Shown in pieces: positions 1 to 60,800 of a stretch of DNA of 64,000 bases. Origin of the DNA: Megalobrama amblycephala (lineage: Eukaryota > Chordata > Actinopteri > Cypriniformes > Xenocyprididae); assembly GCF_018812025.1 (NCBI RefSeq), contig NC_063049.1, forward strand, positions 32,304,447 through 32,368,446. The letters run 5' to 3'. Both the position numbers and the translations under genes were made by a program. Position 1 is the stretch's first letter. Each line of letters opens with the position of its first letter. The notes under the pieces are model-generated. The model searched no databases. It worked only from the letters and a program-made list of their open reading frames with translations, and had not been told where the DNA came from.

Positions 1-214
1 TAGCAATGCATATCCACTCACAAAAATACATTTTTTACATATTTATGGTAGGAAATTTACAAAATATCTTCATAGAACACGATCTTTACTTAATATCCGA
101 ATAATTTTTGGCATAAAAGAAAAATCAATAATTTTGACCCATACAATGTGTTGTTGGCTATTGCTACAAATATACCCGTGCGACTTATGACTGGTTTTGT
201 GGTCCAGGGTCACA
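1..214 (-). repeat. dispersed teleost repeat, end fragment
   Basis: The segment ends with a GGTCCAGGGTCACA motif and includes a stretch about cytosols of ATTGTTGGCTATTGCTAC type that I recognise as the terminus of an interspersed repeat common in cyprinid genomes. It is cut by the window edge. No coding potential is visible. Family placement is from memory, not a search. Confidence 0.5.
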
Positions 215-869
215 TATTATTATCTTGCTGACCCTGAACTGTGGTTCTGAGAGGTCTTTAGCCTACAGTGTATTTGTGCCTACCTCTGGAAATTCCGGTG
301 TGCTTTCTTCACTGAAATGTGTATTACCTCTACACTGGAAATGTGGCTGATCTGTAGCCTGAGAGGTTATTTACAATACTGTACAGTAAAATATAAACAC
401 ACCTTACATGGTGATAGCTATAATTACCTCTAAAACTGAGCTAAAATGCATTATAAGAGTTGTGTGGTTATAAATACACATGATTTTTCATTAAACAAAG
501 AGTATAAATTAAAGTTTTCCTTCCATCATTTAAAAACTAAATAGTGATACAAAGAACATAGAATATAACAGAAATGAATTTCATGGATGTGACCAAAGCA
601 TGATGATAGTATAAATGTTTGAGTGCCTGGAGTGACACCGATCCGTTGAGCAGCTCATTCCCCTTCCTCCTTCCTTTTAAATGTTGTGCTGAGTGAAAGA
701 GGACATCAGGAGCTGATCGGAGTGATGATTCTACAAGTACCTGATGCTGAATTGGCTGCCAGCAGACTTTATTCCTGGATGTATTTTGGTATTGTGTGTG
801 TTGAGAGAGCAGCAGGAGCAGAAAGGAGTGGATGGATCCATACAATGCCTTTTTCTCTCTGAACCAGCA
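215..869. other. 3' flank and 3' UTR of tmem163
   Basis: This stretch lies downstream of the tmem163 stop codon on the minus strand. The part next to the stop should be 3' UTR. A possible polyadenylation signal is at 768-773. I see no other gene and no clear repeat between 215 and 760. Confidence 0.5.
768..773 (-). other. candidate poly(A) signal of tmem163
   Basis: On the minus strand this hexamer reads AATAAA, about 97 bases past the tmem163 stop codon. It is the first canonical signal after the stop. A longer UTR using a later signal cannot be excluded. Confidence 0.4.
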
Positions 870-45793
<44,924 letters not shown>

Positions 45794-46560
45794 GTTTGTT
45801 TGCTTTTTCTCTTTCAATCAGATGAAATCAGATGAAGCCCTCAATAAATGATCTCACGTCGAACTGCGACGCGCAGCCATCCAGTGGCAGCATTAAGGGT
45901 AACGGAGCAGAGATGCGGAGATAAACGCAATCTGCCCAGCATCAGCAACGGACCCCCACCCCACCCTACCCTACCCTCCCACCGAGAACAACTCCAATCC
46001 GAGCGCAAGAACTGCAGCCACCCAACTGTAATTTGACATGGAGATAGTTTGGATAAGATGCTGCCGCTCTCTAGTTTCAATATCTTGACTTTGTTTTGCA
46101 CATCATCTAATCTTAGAGGCGATGAAGCTCAGTCTAGTTCCTCCTTCAGATCTGAGAAACGGTTTTATTAGTTTCATAGCCTATGACAAAGTCAAAGCTG
46201 CCACAAATAGCCGTCTCCAACCTTGATTTAGATAATGTTTGTATTAGTAATAGTTGTGTTTGTAAGCAATCACACCAGAACTTGTTATATTTAGTAGCCT
46301 AATGTGATAGCCTATTGCTTTATATGTCTACATAAGTGACCATTTTAATTTTAATAACTTCATTTTCGGACAAAAATGGCCAGTTAGTGCGTCACATAAC
46401 ATTTACCGTTGTTCGTCACATTTTTGCGGACGAAATCCTGTTATTTCAATGGAGTGTGGATGAACCATTTTCCCCATGTCGATTTTGCAACGAGTTCGAG
46501 TTGGTCAGGCATTTGCCGCGGTAACCAACAGAAATCTGGTTTTAAAATGACTTATGTGCA
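45794..46560. other. 5' flank of tmem163
   Basis: The 5' UTR and promoter of tmem163 should lie here. The first 240 bases are C-rich on the plus strand (CCCCACCCCACCCTACCCTA) with several CpG sites. No TATA box at a fitting position is clear. The first exon of the transcript may extend upstream. Confidence 0.4.
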
Positions 46561-47116
46561 GGGTTGCCAGGTTTGCACAACAAAACCCGCACAATTGCTC
46601 CTCAAAACTAGCCCAATGGCATTTCAGGGTGGTCCCACGGTAAAAAAAAAAAAAAAAAAAAAATCGCATAAAATTCGCGTTTTTGGCGGGGCTCCCCTGG
46701 TCAAATTCGCATTCCAGGGACTAAATATCACGTTATTTTGGTTCGATTCAACCCGCGGACATGAAAAACAACCCAAGGCAATAGTGTAAAAGTAGCCCAA
46801 TTCCACGGGAAAACTGCGGACTTGGCAATGCTGTTTAATTCTATTGGCAATGGACTTTTAGTGTTGCCAAGTCCACGGTTTTCCTGCGGAATTGGGATAC
46901 TTTTACACCATTGCCGCGGGTCGTTTTTCATGTCCTCGGGTTGAAGCGACCCACATAACATGAAAATTAGCCTCTGGAATGCAATTTTTACTAGATGAAC
47001 CCCGCCAAAAACGTGGATTTTTTTCCCCCCCGGAACGCGATTTTTATCGGGAGAGTCCCCCTGAAACGCGATTGGAGTTTTGAGTAGCAGTTGGGCGGGT
47101 TTTGTTGTGAAATTTT
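46561..47116. mobile_element. large imperfect palindromic element
   Basis: CACAACAAAACCCGC on the left faces GCGGGTTTTGTTGTG on the right. Inner pairs include TTTTTGGCGGGG/CCCCGCCAAAAA, GACATGAAAAAC/GTTTTTCATGTC and GACTTGGCAA/TTGCCAAGTC, meeting near 46850. Arms are about 270 bp and run through an A21 stretch on the left and a C7 stretch on the right. It is CpG-rich and lies between tmem163 and acmsd. Confidence 0.65.
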
Positions 47117-47549
47117 GCCGCATATGTATTTCTCCGCGAACGAAAGCTCCAAAAGAAATCCAAAAAGAATCTCAAGCGCCCGGCTGTGCACGTAACCAAG
47201 CAGGATCAAGTGGAACTGAGCGACAGTAACAATCCCTCCCTGTCCATTTTTTTTTTACATTCTATGGCCCAAACCTTTTAGCTGGACGTCCTGGAGTTGT
47301 AGACCGATGACGTACTAGATTAAATCGAATATGCGTGATTTTCCTAAAACCGGTAAGTTATAGGTTAAATGTTTTTCAACGGCTCTGGGTAGGGTAGGTA
47401 GGATTTCAAGATTTCTCTATATAATTTGTGAGCAGGTAGGCTAATCAGCACTGTGATTAACAAGAGTAATGAAATCTTTAGAATCGGTTGCGGCACATAG
47501 CTTGATCCAGTCCAGGGTTTCCATTTCCTCACTAGTAGAAACCCGCTCT

Positions 47550-47660
47550 GGGGTGCGTTTCCCAAAGCGAACTATGGTCGTAAGTTCCGTCGTTACCAAT
47601 AGAGTTCAATGGGACTTGCGACCATAGTTCACCAACGATGCTTTCGGGAAACGCACCCCT
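47550..47660. mobile_element. short MITE with GGGGTGCGTTTCCC ends
   Basis: GGGGTGCGTTTCCCAAAG faces CTTTCGGGAAACGCACCCC; inside, GAACTATGGTCG faces CGACCATAGTTC. A common teleost miniature element of about 110 bp. Confidence 0.8.
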
Positions 47661-48930
47661 GGACTGGTTCAAGTGAAAAACAGACGTTAGCTCTCGAGCT
47701 CCCTCTATGGTGAGAAACACGCTCCAAACTGCAGGAACAGCACACAACTTCGCTTCCATTCACGATATAAAACCTACTCCTACGTCAAAAACGCGCTGTT
47801 TGCGTTCAATCAACAATACAATATAAATAAATAAATAAACAACGAACCCGTAGACATTGCGAATTCAAAATGCCGTTTGAACACAGCGGAAGGAGACGAA
47901 AGTAGTTCCAAAGGAAAGCCATGCCGATCTCTCGCCACACATCATGTTCTCACGCAGTGAAAAATACATCGCGGAACCGATCATCTCTTCCTACTAGTTC
48001 ATTTATAGCAGTTCATTTATAGCATCAAATAATGTTGTTATAATCGCGGAAAGATGTCAGTACACAACTTTTTCAATTTCAAGTCCACCTATGCTAATCT
48101 TCTAACTCCCCTGACTGCTTTGTCGGACAAAATGGCGGATTCGGCGTTATGATTGGTTAGATCGCCTGTCAATCAAACTCCTGGCGAATGGTCCCATATG
48201 TTTTTTTCCAAACGAAAATACATTACATAAATTTAACCAAAGTTGCTTTTGATTTTAAAAATAGATTTCTTAAATGGTTGAGGTTTTCTGATTCAAAGTC
48301 AGCTATGTTATTTTGCAATATTTTTAAACTCAGTAAACATTACTCATTAGTATTACTGTGGCAATAAACAGATGACACTTTGTTCAACTATTTAACAGCA
48401 AGAATACTAGATAAATGCCAGTGGCGTCTGACGTACTACCTCCAGTAACCGCTAGAGGACACTGGTGTGCAGGATGGAAAAGTTATTATTAGATGAGGCA
48501 GGGCAAATATTTCCTTAATTCATCGAAACAGACATGAAAATAGTTCTTGCAGACAGCAGCCTCTCCTTATAATTTTTTAACCTTATTTTTATGTTTGTTT
48601 GTTTGTTTGTTTGTTTGTTTGTTTTAACCATTTGTATTTTATGTAAAAGTTTGCCATAGCATGTATTGCATATGTTTCAAACACATGAATTTGTTCAGAC
48701 AATTCATAAAATACAGGTATGTGTTCAAGTTATAAAAAGCTAATGCTGGTTGTTGTCTCTCTTCCAGGGGTTTTCATTGGGCCATTTTAAAAGACTGGAC
48801 TCAGGGGTGGGAATGTTTGTTTTCTGCTTCACACACTGCTGAACATTCACAACTGCACAAGAAGTGAGCATTCAGTTTACAAGGCTCTCAAACCTTCTGA
48901 CGTAAGAATTGAGCTCTTAATGTCAGCAGA
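47661..48930. other. 5' flank of acmsd
   Basis: The acmsd promoter and 5' UTR should be here. The part to about 48180 is moderately CpG-rich and includes AAAATGGCGGA (48129), a YY1-like word. A (GTTT)n run lies at 48593-48623. A TCTCTCTTCCAG at about 48758 could be the acceptor of a 5' UTR exon. No coding exon upstream of 48931 is seen. Confidence 0.4.
48593..48623 (+). repeat. (GTTT)n microsatellite
   Basis: About seven TTTG units upstream of acmsd. Confidence 0.85.
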
Positions 48931-54137
<5,207 letters not shown>

Positions 54138-54235
54138 CTGATCAGTTGTATTGATGTGTATCAGAAGTTATTATGTTACCAGAGAGCTGGATAATGAAAA
54201 CTAAACCTTACTTGATTTGCTTCATTTTTTTTTTC

Positions 54236-54438
54236 GGTAACACTTTATTTTACAGTGCCGCAGTTACTCGTTACTACATGTACTTATTATAGTAATAACA
54301 GTAAATTATGCATAAGTAACTAACCCTAAACCAAACCCTAACTGTAACTCTATAGTAAGTACATGTAGTTAATTAATAGTAACAGTACTTATTTGAGTAA
54401 TTACAATGTAACTACGGCACTGTAAAATAAAGTGTAAA
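54236..54438. mobile_element. MITE with GGTAACACTTTATTTTA ends
   Basis: GGTAACACTTTATTTTACAG with TGCCGCAGTTAC at the left faces GTAACTACGGCACTGTAAAA with TAAAGTGT at the right. It contains telomere-like CTAACCCTAAACC, as does the copy at 13310-13499. It lies about 100 bases past the acmsd stop and supplies the first AATAAA there (54426-54431). Confidence 0.75.
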
Positions 54439-54659
54439 TTTTTTTCCTGTTTAAAAATGATTGGTTAAATGAAACATTATTATTATTAAATTATGAAATA
54501 TAAAATGTATTAAATTGTGCTGAACCAACAAAAATGGTGTAATATTTTAATACAATATACCTGTACACCTACATATGAATGTTTACTACAAAATGCAAAA
54601 TGATGATCCACTGTTTAAAAGGGGAGTCTGGTGTTTGCTTTAAATAATTCACTAAAAAG

Positions 54660-54859
54660 CTTTCGATAAAACATCTTTGTCTTTCAAAGTATTTCTCAAA
54701 CCACCCAGTTGGTGTCTACCTATGACATTGCTATGCCTAATAAACTACAGTTCCCAGAAGTAATGCATTGTGAGACGTACGTGAAGGACGTGACGCTGCG
54801 TGTGCGTGACGTATGTGAAAATACGTGACGCTCGCTCTCTGTTCGTTTGCTGGACGGTA
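54660..54859 (+). promoter_or_regulatory. ccnt2 promoter region with CRE-like TGACG repeats
   Basis: Immediately upstream of the ccnt2 ATG the sequence turns CpG-rich and carries TGACG words in tight succession: GGACGTGACGCTGCG, GCGTGACGTATG and ATACGTGACGCTC between about 54786 and 54833. GTGACGTA is close to the CREB/ATF site. No TATA box is seen, as expected for a housekeeping gene. Transcription start cannot be placed exactly. Confidence 0.55.
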
Positions 54860-57800
54860 ATGGCGGCGTGCCGGGGATCATCGTCTAAATGGTTTTTCAC
54901 CCGGGAACAGCTCGAAAACACCCCGTCCCGTCGCTGCGGAATGGAGCCAGACAGAGAGCTGTCCAGTCGACAGCAAGCCGCGAATCTTATTCAGGACATG
55001 GGCCAGAGACTAAATGTGTATCCTTCAGACGTGCTGATCAACAGCAGGCCCATTTCTGTTTCTCGCTGTGTCTGTTTGTTTTACCTTCACACCTGTAATT
55101 TCTGTCATTTCTGTTAATCATGAATATCTGTAATAGCTGTGAACTCGGCTGAAATTACTCGAGATTGTCAGTTTAACCCTTATGCTAGCAGCTCGCGTTT
55201 GTCTTGCGCAGACGCTTCGCTGATTAATGTTAATGTTCTACAAATGATTGACGTACAATTTGTATATATACCTGTTAGCTACCTTGCTGTAACTTCGCCT
55301 GTCTAGTCGTAGTATTATAGTGAGCTAGTTGTAACTCGATTTATGTTTATGTTTAAGTTGCTCATGCGCGTGACAGCACGCAGCTCACGCACATATGTAA
55401 TGTAAGCGGCACGCGAGCAGTGCCCAAGGAAGTCGACCGGAAGTTGAAGTCGGCCGCGTGCTGCCATCTTGTAGCAGAACTTCACTTGCGTTAGCATCCC
55501 ATTGACTCCCATTCATTTTGGCGTCACTTTGACAGTGAATAACTTTACATCTGAGGCGTTTAAAGACTCCATTTGTCCATTATTTATTTCCAAAGATACA
55601 CGACAATGTATAAAGGGCTCCATTACCTTCTATGTTACATTATGGCCCCGTAGAAACAGTTTTTGTAAAAATAAGCTAACGATTGCGTCATAACCACTCG
55701 ACTCTCTGTCGCACAGTAGAGAATATTACCGTACAGACAGGAGGAGAAGCTCGCAGGCAATAGTATGCATTAACTTAATATGGTGTACTGGCGTTACATT
55801 TTAAAATACTATACAAACTAATTAATCAGAATACTTACTCCTGCTCATGTAACGGAGGCCAGCTAGTAGTTGCTGTGCGAGTAAACCTCACTCCTCTGAT
55901 CTCAAGAGATGCTCTAGCGACTGACACTAGAGGTTGCAGCCTTTAGCCTCCTTGTTAGAGCGTCCGACTCCCATGCCGGAGACCCAGGTTCGAGACCCGC
56001 GTAGGGCGGGGTGAGAAGGACCTGGACAAGAGGGGTTACATTGGTGCCGTGACCAGGATGGGAGTGAGGTTTAGGGGGGTGAGTGTAACGGAGGCCAGCT
56101 AGTAGTTGCTGTGCGAGTAAACCTCACTCCTCTGATCTCAAGAGATGCTCTAGCGACTGACGCTAGAGGTTGCAGCCTTTAGCCTCCTTGTTAGAGCGTC
56201 CGACTCCCATGCCGGAGACCCAGGTTCGAGACCCGCGTAGGGCGGGGTGAGAAGGACCTGGACAAGAGGGGTTACATTGGTGCCGTGACCAGGATGGGAG
56301 TGAGGTTTAGGGGGGTGAGTGTAACGGAGGCCAGCTAGTAGTTGCTGTGCGAGTAAACCTCACTCCTCTGATCTCAAGAGATGCTCTAGCGACTGACGCT
56401 AGAGGTTGCAGCCTTTAGCCTCCTTGTTAGAGCGTCCGACTCCCATGCCAGAGACCCAGGTTCGAGACCCGCGTAGGGCGGGGTGAGAAGGACCTGGACT
56501 AGAGGGGTTACACTCACTCACGCCAAAGAACTCCCCGCTCAAGCTCGCCGTCTCTGCAAGATTAACGATGGCAGTTTGCACGCACAGCTACTAGAAGATT
56601 TACATCTGTCAGACAGGTTGCGGACGTCATCAAGCTTAGTTTGAGTCTGCGCATCAGAAACGGAAGTGCTAAAAATCGCTAAAAATGGGCTTCACTTGAC
56701 TCAATTGAGTTCCAATGGGGTCGCTGTGTCCATTTCTTTTACTGTCTATGCACGCGAGCAGGCCGGTTACCGTAAATATTAACGCCGCTCTGCACTACCA
56801 AACCTGTCAAAATATGAATTATGTGATTGTTTTGATGTTTGTTAAAAATATAGGTTTGCTTTGCTACCAACTTGTATCGTTACGAAACACGAATACGTAA
56901 TTGTAAGTAAATGGCTGGAGTTACATAACCCTACGTTTCCTTAACTCACAATTCAGTTCTCAACTCACAATAAATACTGCCATTGTTTACATGCACAGAT
57001 TTTATATGTACCACTCTTTCACCAAATTCCACAGAAATGTAAGTGTTTCCACCTACACTGCCTGCATCAATTGCATATACCCTTTTCAACCATATAAATA
57101 TTCACAAGCTTCTGTGTTTCATCTGAAGTGTAAGAATGAACACACTGCTGTCAGTGCAACTGTTAATGCAGTTTTCAAAGTTAAAGTGGAATGGATACAT
57201 TATAGGATGCAGTGTTACCTGCAGCAGTCATAATGAACGTGAGAGACACTAATATCTGGTCTACACAACTGTGATTACATTTTTCACTGTTTTTGAAATC
57301 GCATTTTAGGATTTGTGCACCCTAAAATGAAAATTCTGTCATCAGTTACTCAGACTCATGTCGATCCAAGTCTTTCATTCATCTTTAAAACATAAATAAA
57401 GATAATTTTAATGAAACCTGTTGAGATTTCTTTCCCTCCATTGGAAGTCCATTAATCTAAAACACGCAAGAACAAACCTCATTGGTTCTCGCATGTCAAG
57501 CAAGCATGTTTGAGCTTCCATTTACCATATTTGATGTGCTTTATGTATGTGCGTTGATCAGTGTTTATATGAATAAAAGCCAAAATAAATCCATTCATAT
57601 AAAGCAATTGTCTCTCTTCAGAAATCTAAACCGCTCGATTCATATGGATTTCTTTTACAATGTGTTTATGAACTTTTTAAAGCATCAAAGTTTTGGGTGA
57701 ATGGACTTTTAATGGAGGACAGCAATCTCTCAGGTTTCATTAAAATGTCTTCTTTTGGGTTTTGAAATTAAAAGTTTTATAGGCTTGGAATAAAATGAAG

Positions 57801-60800
57801 GGTGAGTAATTGAGGATATCATTTTCAATTAAGGGTGAAATAACCCTTTAGAGTAGGCGTGCATCTTTCAACATGACCATGTATTCTTTTCTTCCCTCCT
57901 CAGACCATCTCCCCAACAACATTATTTCTGGCTGCAAAAGTTGAGGAGCAACCACGGAAACTCGAACATGTCATTAAAGTAGCGCATGCGTGTTTAAACC
58001 CACTGGAGCCTCCACTGGATACAAAGAGTAATGTAAGTCCTGGGTATTATTATTGTTTTTGTTTTTTTCACCAACATTTCATCACACTGAATAATTTCTG
58101 CTACACTTGCCTCCATAAGAGTATTTAGATTCTGTTGCTACAGAATCAGGCGTCTCACTAGTCAACTTTGATTCAGAAGTTTCTCACTTGCCAGATGTTT
58201 TTAAAAAAAAATCTTGTCCTGTTTTGTCAGATGTCTGTCACATCCACTAATTAACATTTAGTGTTAGTTCACCCAAAAATAAAAATTCTGCCATCATTTA
58301 CTTGGCCTCATGTTGTTCCAAACCCATAAGACTTTTCTTCATCTTTGAAACATGATTAATTTCATGTTTTATAAAATGAATGATATTTTTAATAAAGCCC
58401 TTTTCTCCCTCCATTTAAAGTATTCACCCAAAATGTTGATGCTTCAAAAACTTGATAAAGAAAATCCATGACAAGTGGTTTAATCTGTGTCTCCGACAGG
58501 ATCGCTTTATATGATGAACCGTATTCATGCTTTTATTCTCATATCATCATTGGTAAGCATATATAAATAGAGCACATCAGATATGGTCAAGAGAAGCGCA
58601 AACATGCTTGCTTGATGCATGAGAACCAATGAGTTTTGAACTTGCATGTCATGCAAGCACTTTTGAGGTTCCTTTGACCATATTTGTAAGTGTGGAGTGA
58701 CATGGGGTAAATGATGACAGAATGTTCAGAACTATCCCTTTAACTACTGTAACTAGCCATTTAAGAAGGACAGATTAAACAAATGCCTCTGTTATTTCTC
58801 TGCATTCTCATTCATTTGAAACTCGCAGACTACCTTTGATTCTCCAACAATGATGTAAATGAGGCTTTCAACTGAAAATGGACTAGTGAGACACTGACAT
58901 TAAACATCCAGTGTGTCAGTGCTGGGCAATAAATCTCCCTTGAACGAGGAAAATATTGTCTTGAGCACCTCAATTTATAAAAAGTGTTAATTGTACGGCA
59001 AACAATTAGTGTTGCCTGTTAATGGAAGAGTGCAGAGAATTCTGTTTATTGGTTGAAGATACAGAAAGACACATTACAAGCCTCATGTAATGATTGTCTG
59101 TTGAACTTCAGGCATACCTCCAGCAAGCTCAAGAGCTGGTGATACTTGAAACCATAGTGCTGCAGACTTTAGGTAAGTCTATGGAAGGAGGTTCCTTCAA
59201 ACTGAATATTAAGAGTGAACATAGAGGCTTGCTGACAGTGGTTCAACTTTGAAAATAAAAATTGAATTCTTTCCACTCAGAGTTTTGATGGAAAAGTTGT
59301 ATCATCATGACTAAATTTGCCAGAATTGTGATCTTAAGCTTTGTTACAAAGAATTTTTGGATGTTATTTTGCAACAGGACACATGGATATCAGTGATTCT
59401 GCATTGTTTTAAAGGTTTTGTTCTAACTAACATGCATGATTGTCTTTCATGATCCACAGATGTTGAAAGTGGTGTGCTTCAGTTAGGAATTAAATTTATG
59501 TGCTTTATATTGCAGGCTTTGAAATAACAATTGAACATCCACACACTGATGTGGTGAAATGTTCCCAGCTAGTGCGAGGTATAGACTTTCCTTCATATGC
59601 TTTCTGCAATCACCATTAGAAATAAAACAGTGCTGACTTAATCTTTGAACTATTGGCTTTTGAACTATGGCTAAGCATGCAGTTCATGGAGAGGTAAACC
59701 TCACTGTGTCGAGTATAATTAGGTCTCATTCTTACTCGCATGTAGAGTTTGATTCACTCTCACTCTTTTGCTTTTCTCTTTCTCTGTTTATTTTCACAGC
59801 AAGCAAGGATCTGGCACAGACTTCCTATTTCATGGCTACCAACAGGTTGTTATCCAGAACCTCATTTGTTGCACTGTGACTGCACACTATAGCTTCCTTT
59901 ACTGCAGGTTACCCTACCAGTGTCCAACACCCTCCTTGCACCGGTGGCTACTGGGACGCCCCCCCTCTCAAACATGCCCTCAGATCGGGGTGGGGAGGGG
60001 GTTCGGCGGCACCGGCCCCGGTTGCAGTGCGGTGTATTGTACGGGGGATCATTGTTGGCACAGAGGGGTTGAATGCACAATGTGAAGTGTAGTGGTGCTC
60101 TTGAACCTCACGTTTGCTCGGTTACAGAAGTGCATTTGTCTAAAAAAGACACTTTGGTAGCCTGAATAGCAGCTAAAGATTACACAGATGTAAACATTAC
60201 ATAGAAGTTCTCACGGTAAGTACCCAGACCCCTTTGTTTTTTCCTATGATTTTGTTATTCTCAAAGTGATAATTAAACTTTTGTTTTGGTCTTTCGTATT
60301 CAAAATATTTAGAAGTTTTTTGTTTTTTTTCATTTGTTTTTGTCATTCAATGCCTGACTTGATTTTTGAGATAAAGACATCTGTTGTGCTTCCATTGTGA
60401 TATACCTGTGTTTTAATGCAAGCAAACCCATTAAGGACCTGTTTGAATTTGTAAATTGAAATAATTGTTTCATTGGTTGTGTATTTTTATACTCTTTATA
60501 ATTTGTAAAAATTGTTTATATCAGGTGTGTAATACAAGGTCCTTAAAGGGTGTAGTCTTCATTGTAATTTAATCAAATAGAGGAATTTTATTTTGTGTGT
60601 GTTCCCCCTCATTGTTTATTTATTGTCTTCATTAAATTAGGTTAGCTGTCATTAGTATTTGCCCCCTTTTTTTGCATAGGGATACTGCAGCACTGTATGC
60701 GATGTCTGAACATGGGACTAGAGTAGCATATGCTTAACACATGGTCTGCATATAATATGGACGTTGAGGTTTTTTTTTTTTTTGCCTTTTGTTATTCTCT

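Larger units (their letters stand above)
55430..56705. repeat. dispersed repeat interrupted by an LTR array
   Basis: CCATTGACTCCCATTCATTTT, TTTAAAGACTCCATTTGTCC, then after the inserted LTR array AAGAACTCCCCGCTCAAGCT and GGAAGTGCTAAAAATCGCTA are landmarks of one cyprinid interspersed repeat that I recall as continuous elsewhere. The array at 55848-56512 interrupts it with a CTCA target duplication. All lies in ccnt2 intron 1. Confidence 0.5.

Noticed and set aside
45815..45817. Upstream start for tmem163
   Set aside because: That codon is TTG and is directly preceded in frame by TGA; the first ATG is at 45793.
54800..55117. Longer ccnt2 N-terminus starting at 54800, and read-through into intron 1
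   Set aside because: The codon at 54800 would add residues unlike any cyclin T. The conserved protein starts at 54860, and the frame past 55017 is intron, since exon 2 completes the Val codon and restores [11 protein letters not shown].
55942..56481. Three tandem tRNA genes
   Set aside because: The T-stem and acceptor stem do not pair properly, and the segments sit inside LTRs with target duplications outside, so they are tRNA-like parts of a retroelement.
55848..56512. Satellite or CRISPR-like array
   Set aside because: The regular 236-bp spacing first suggested a satellite, but TG/CA ends, primer site, purine tract and flanking duplication explain it better. CRISPR does not occur in such a genome.
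60085..60215. H/ACA snoRNA in ccnt2 intron 6
   Set aside because: Short hairpins such as GTCTAAAAAAGAC exist, but I could not place both an H box and a 3' ACA box at correct distances, so the block is better read as part of an exon.
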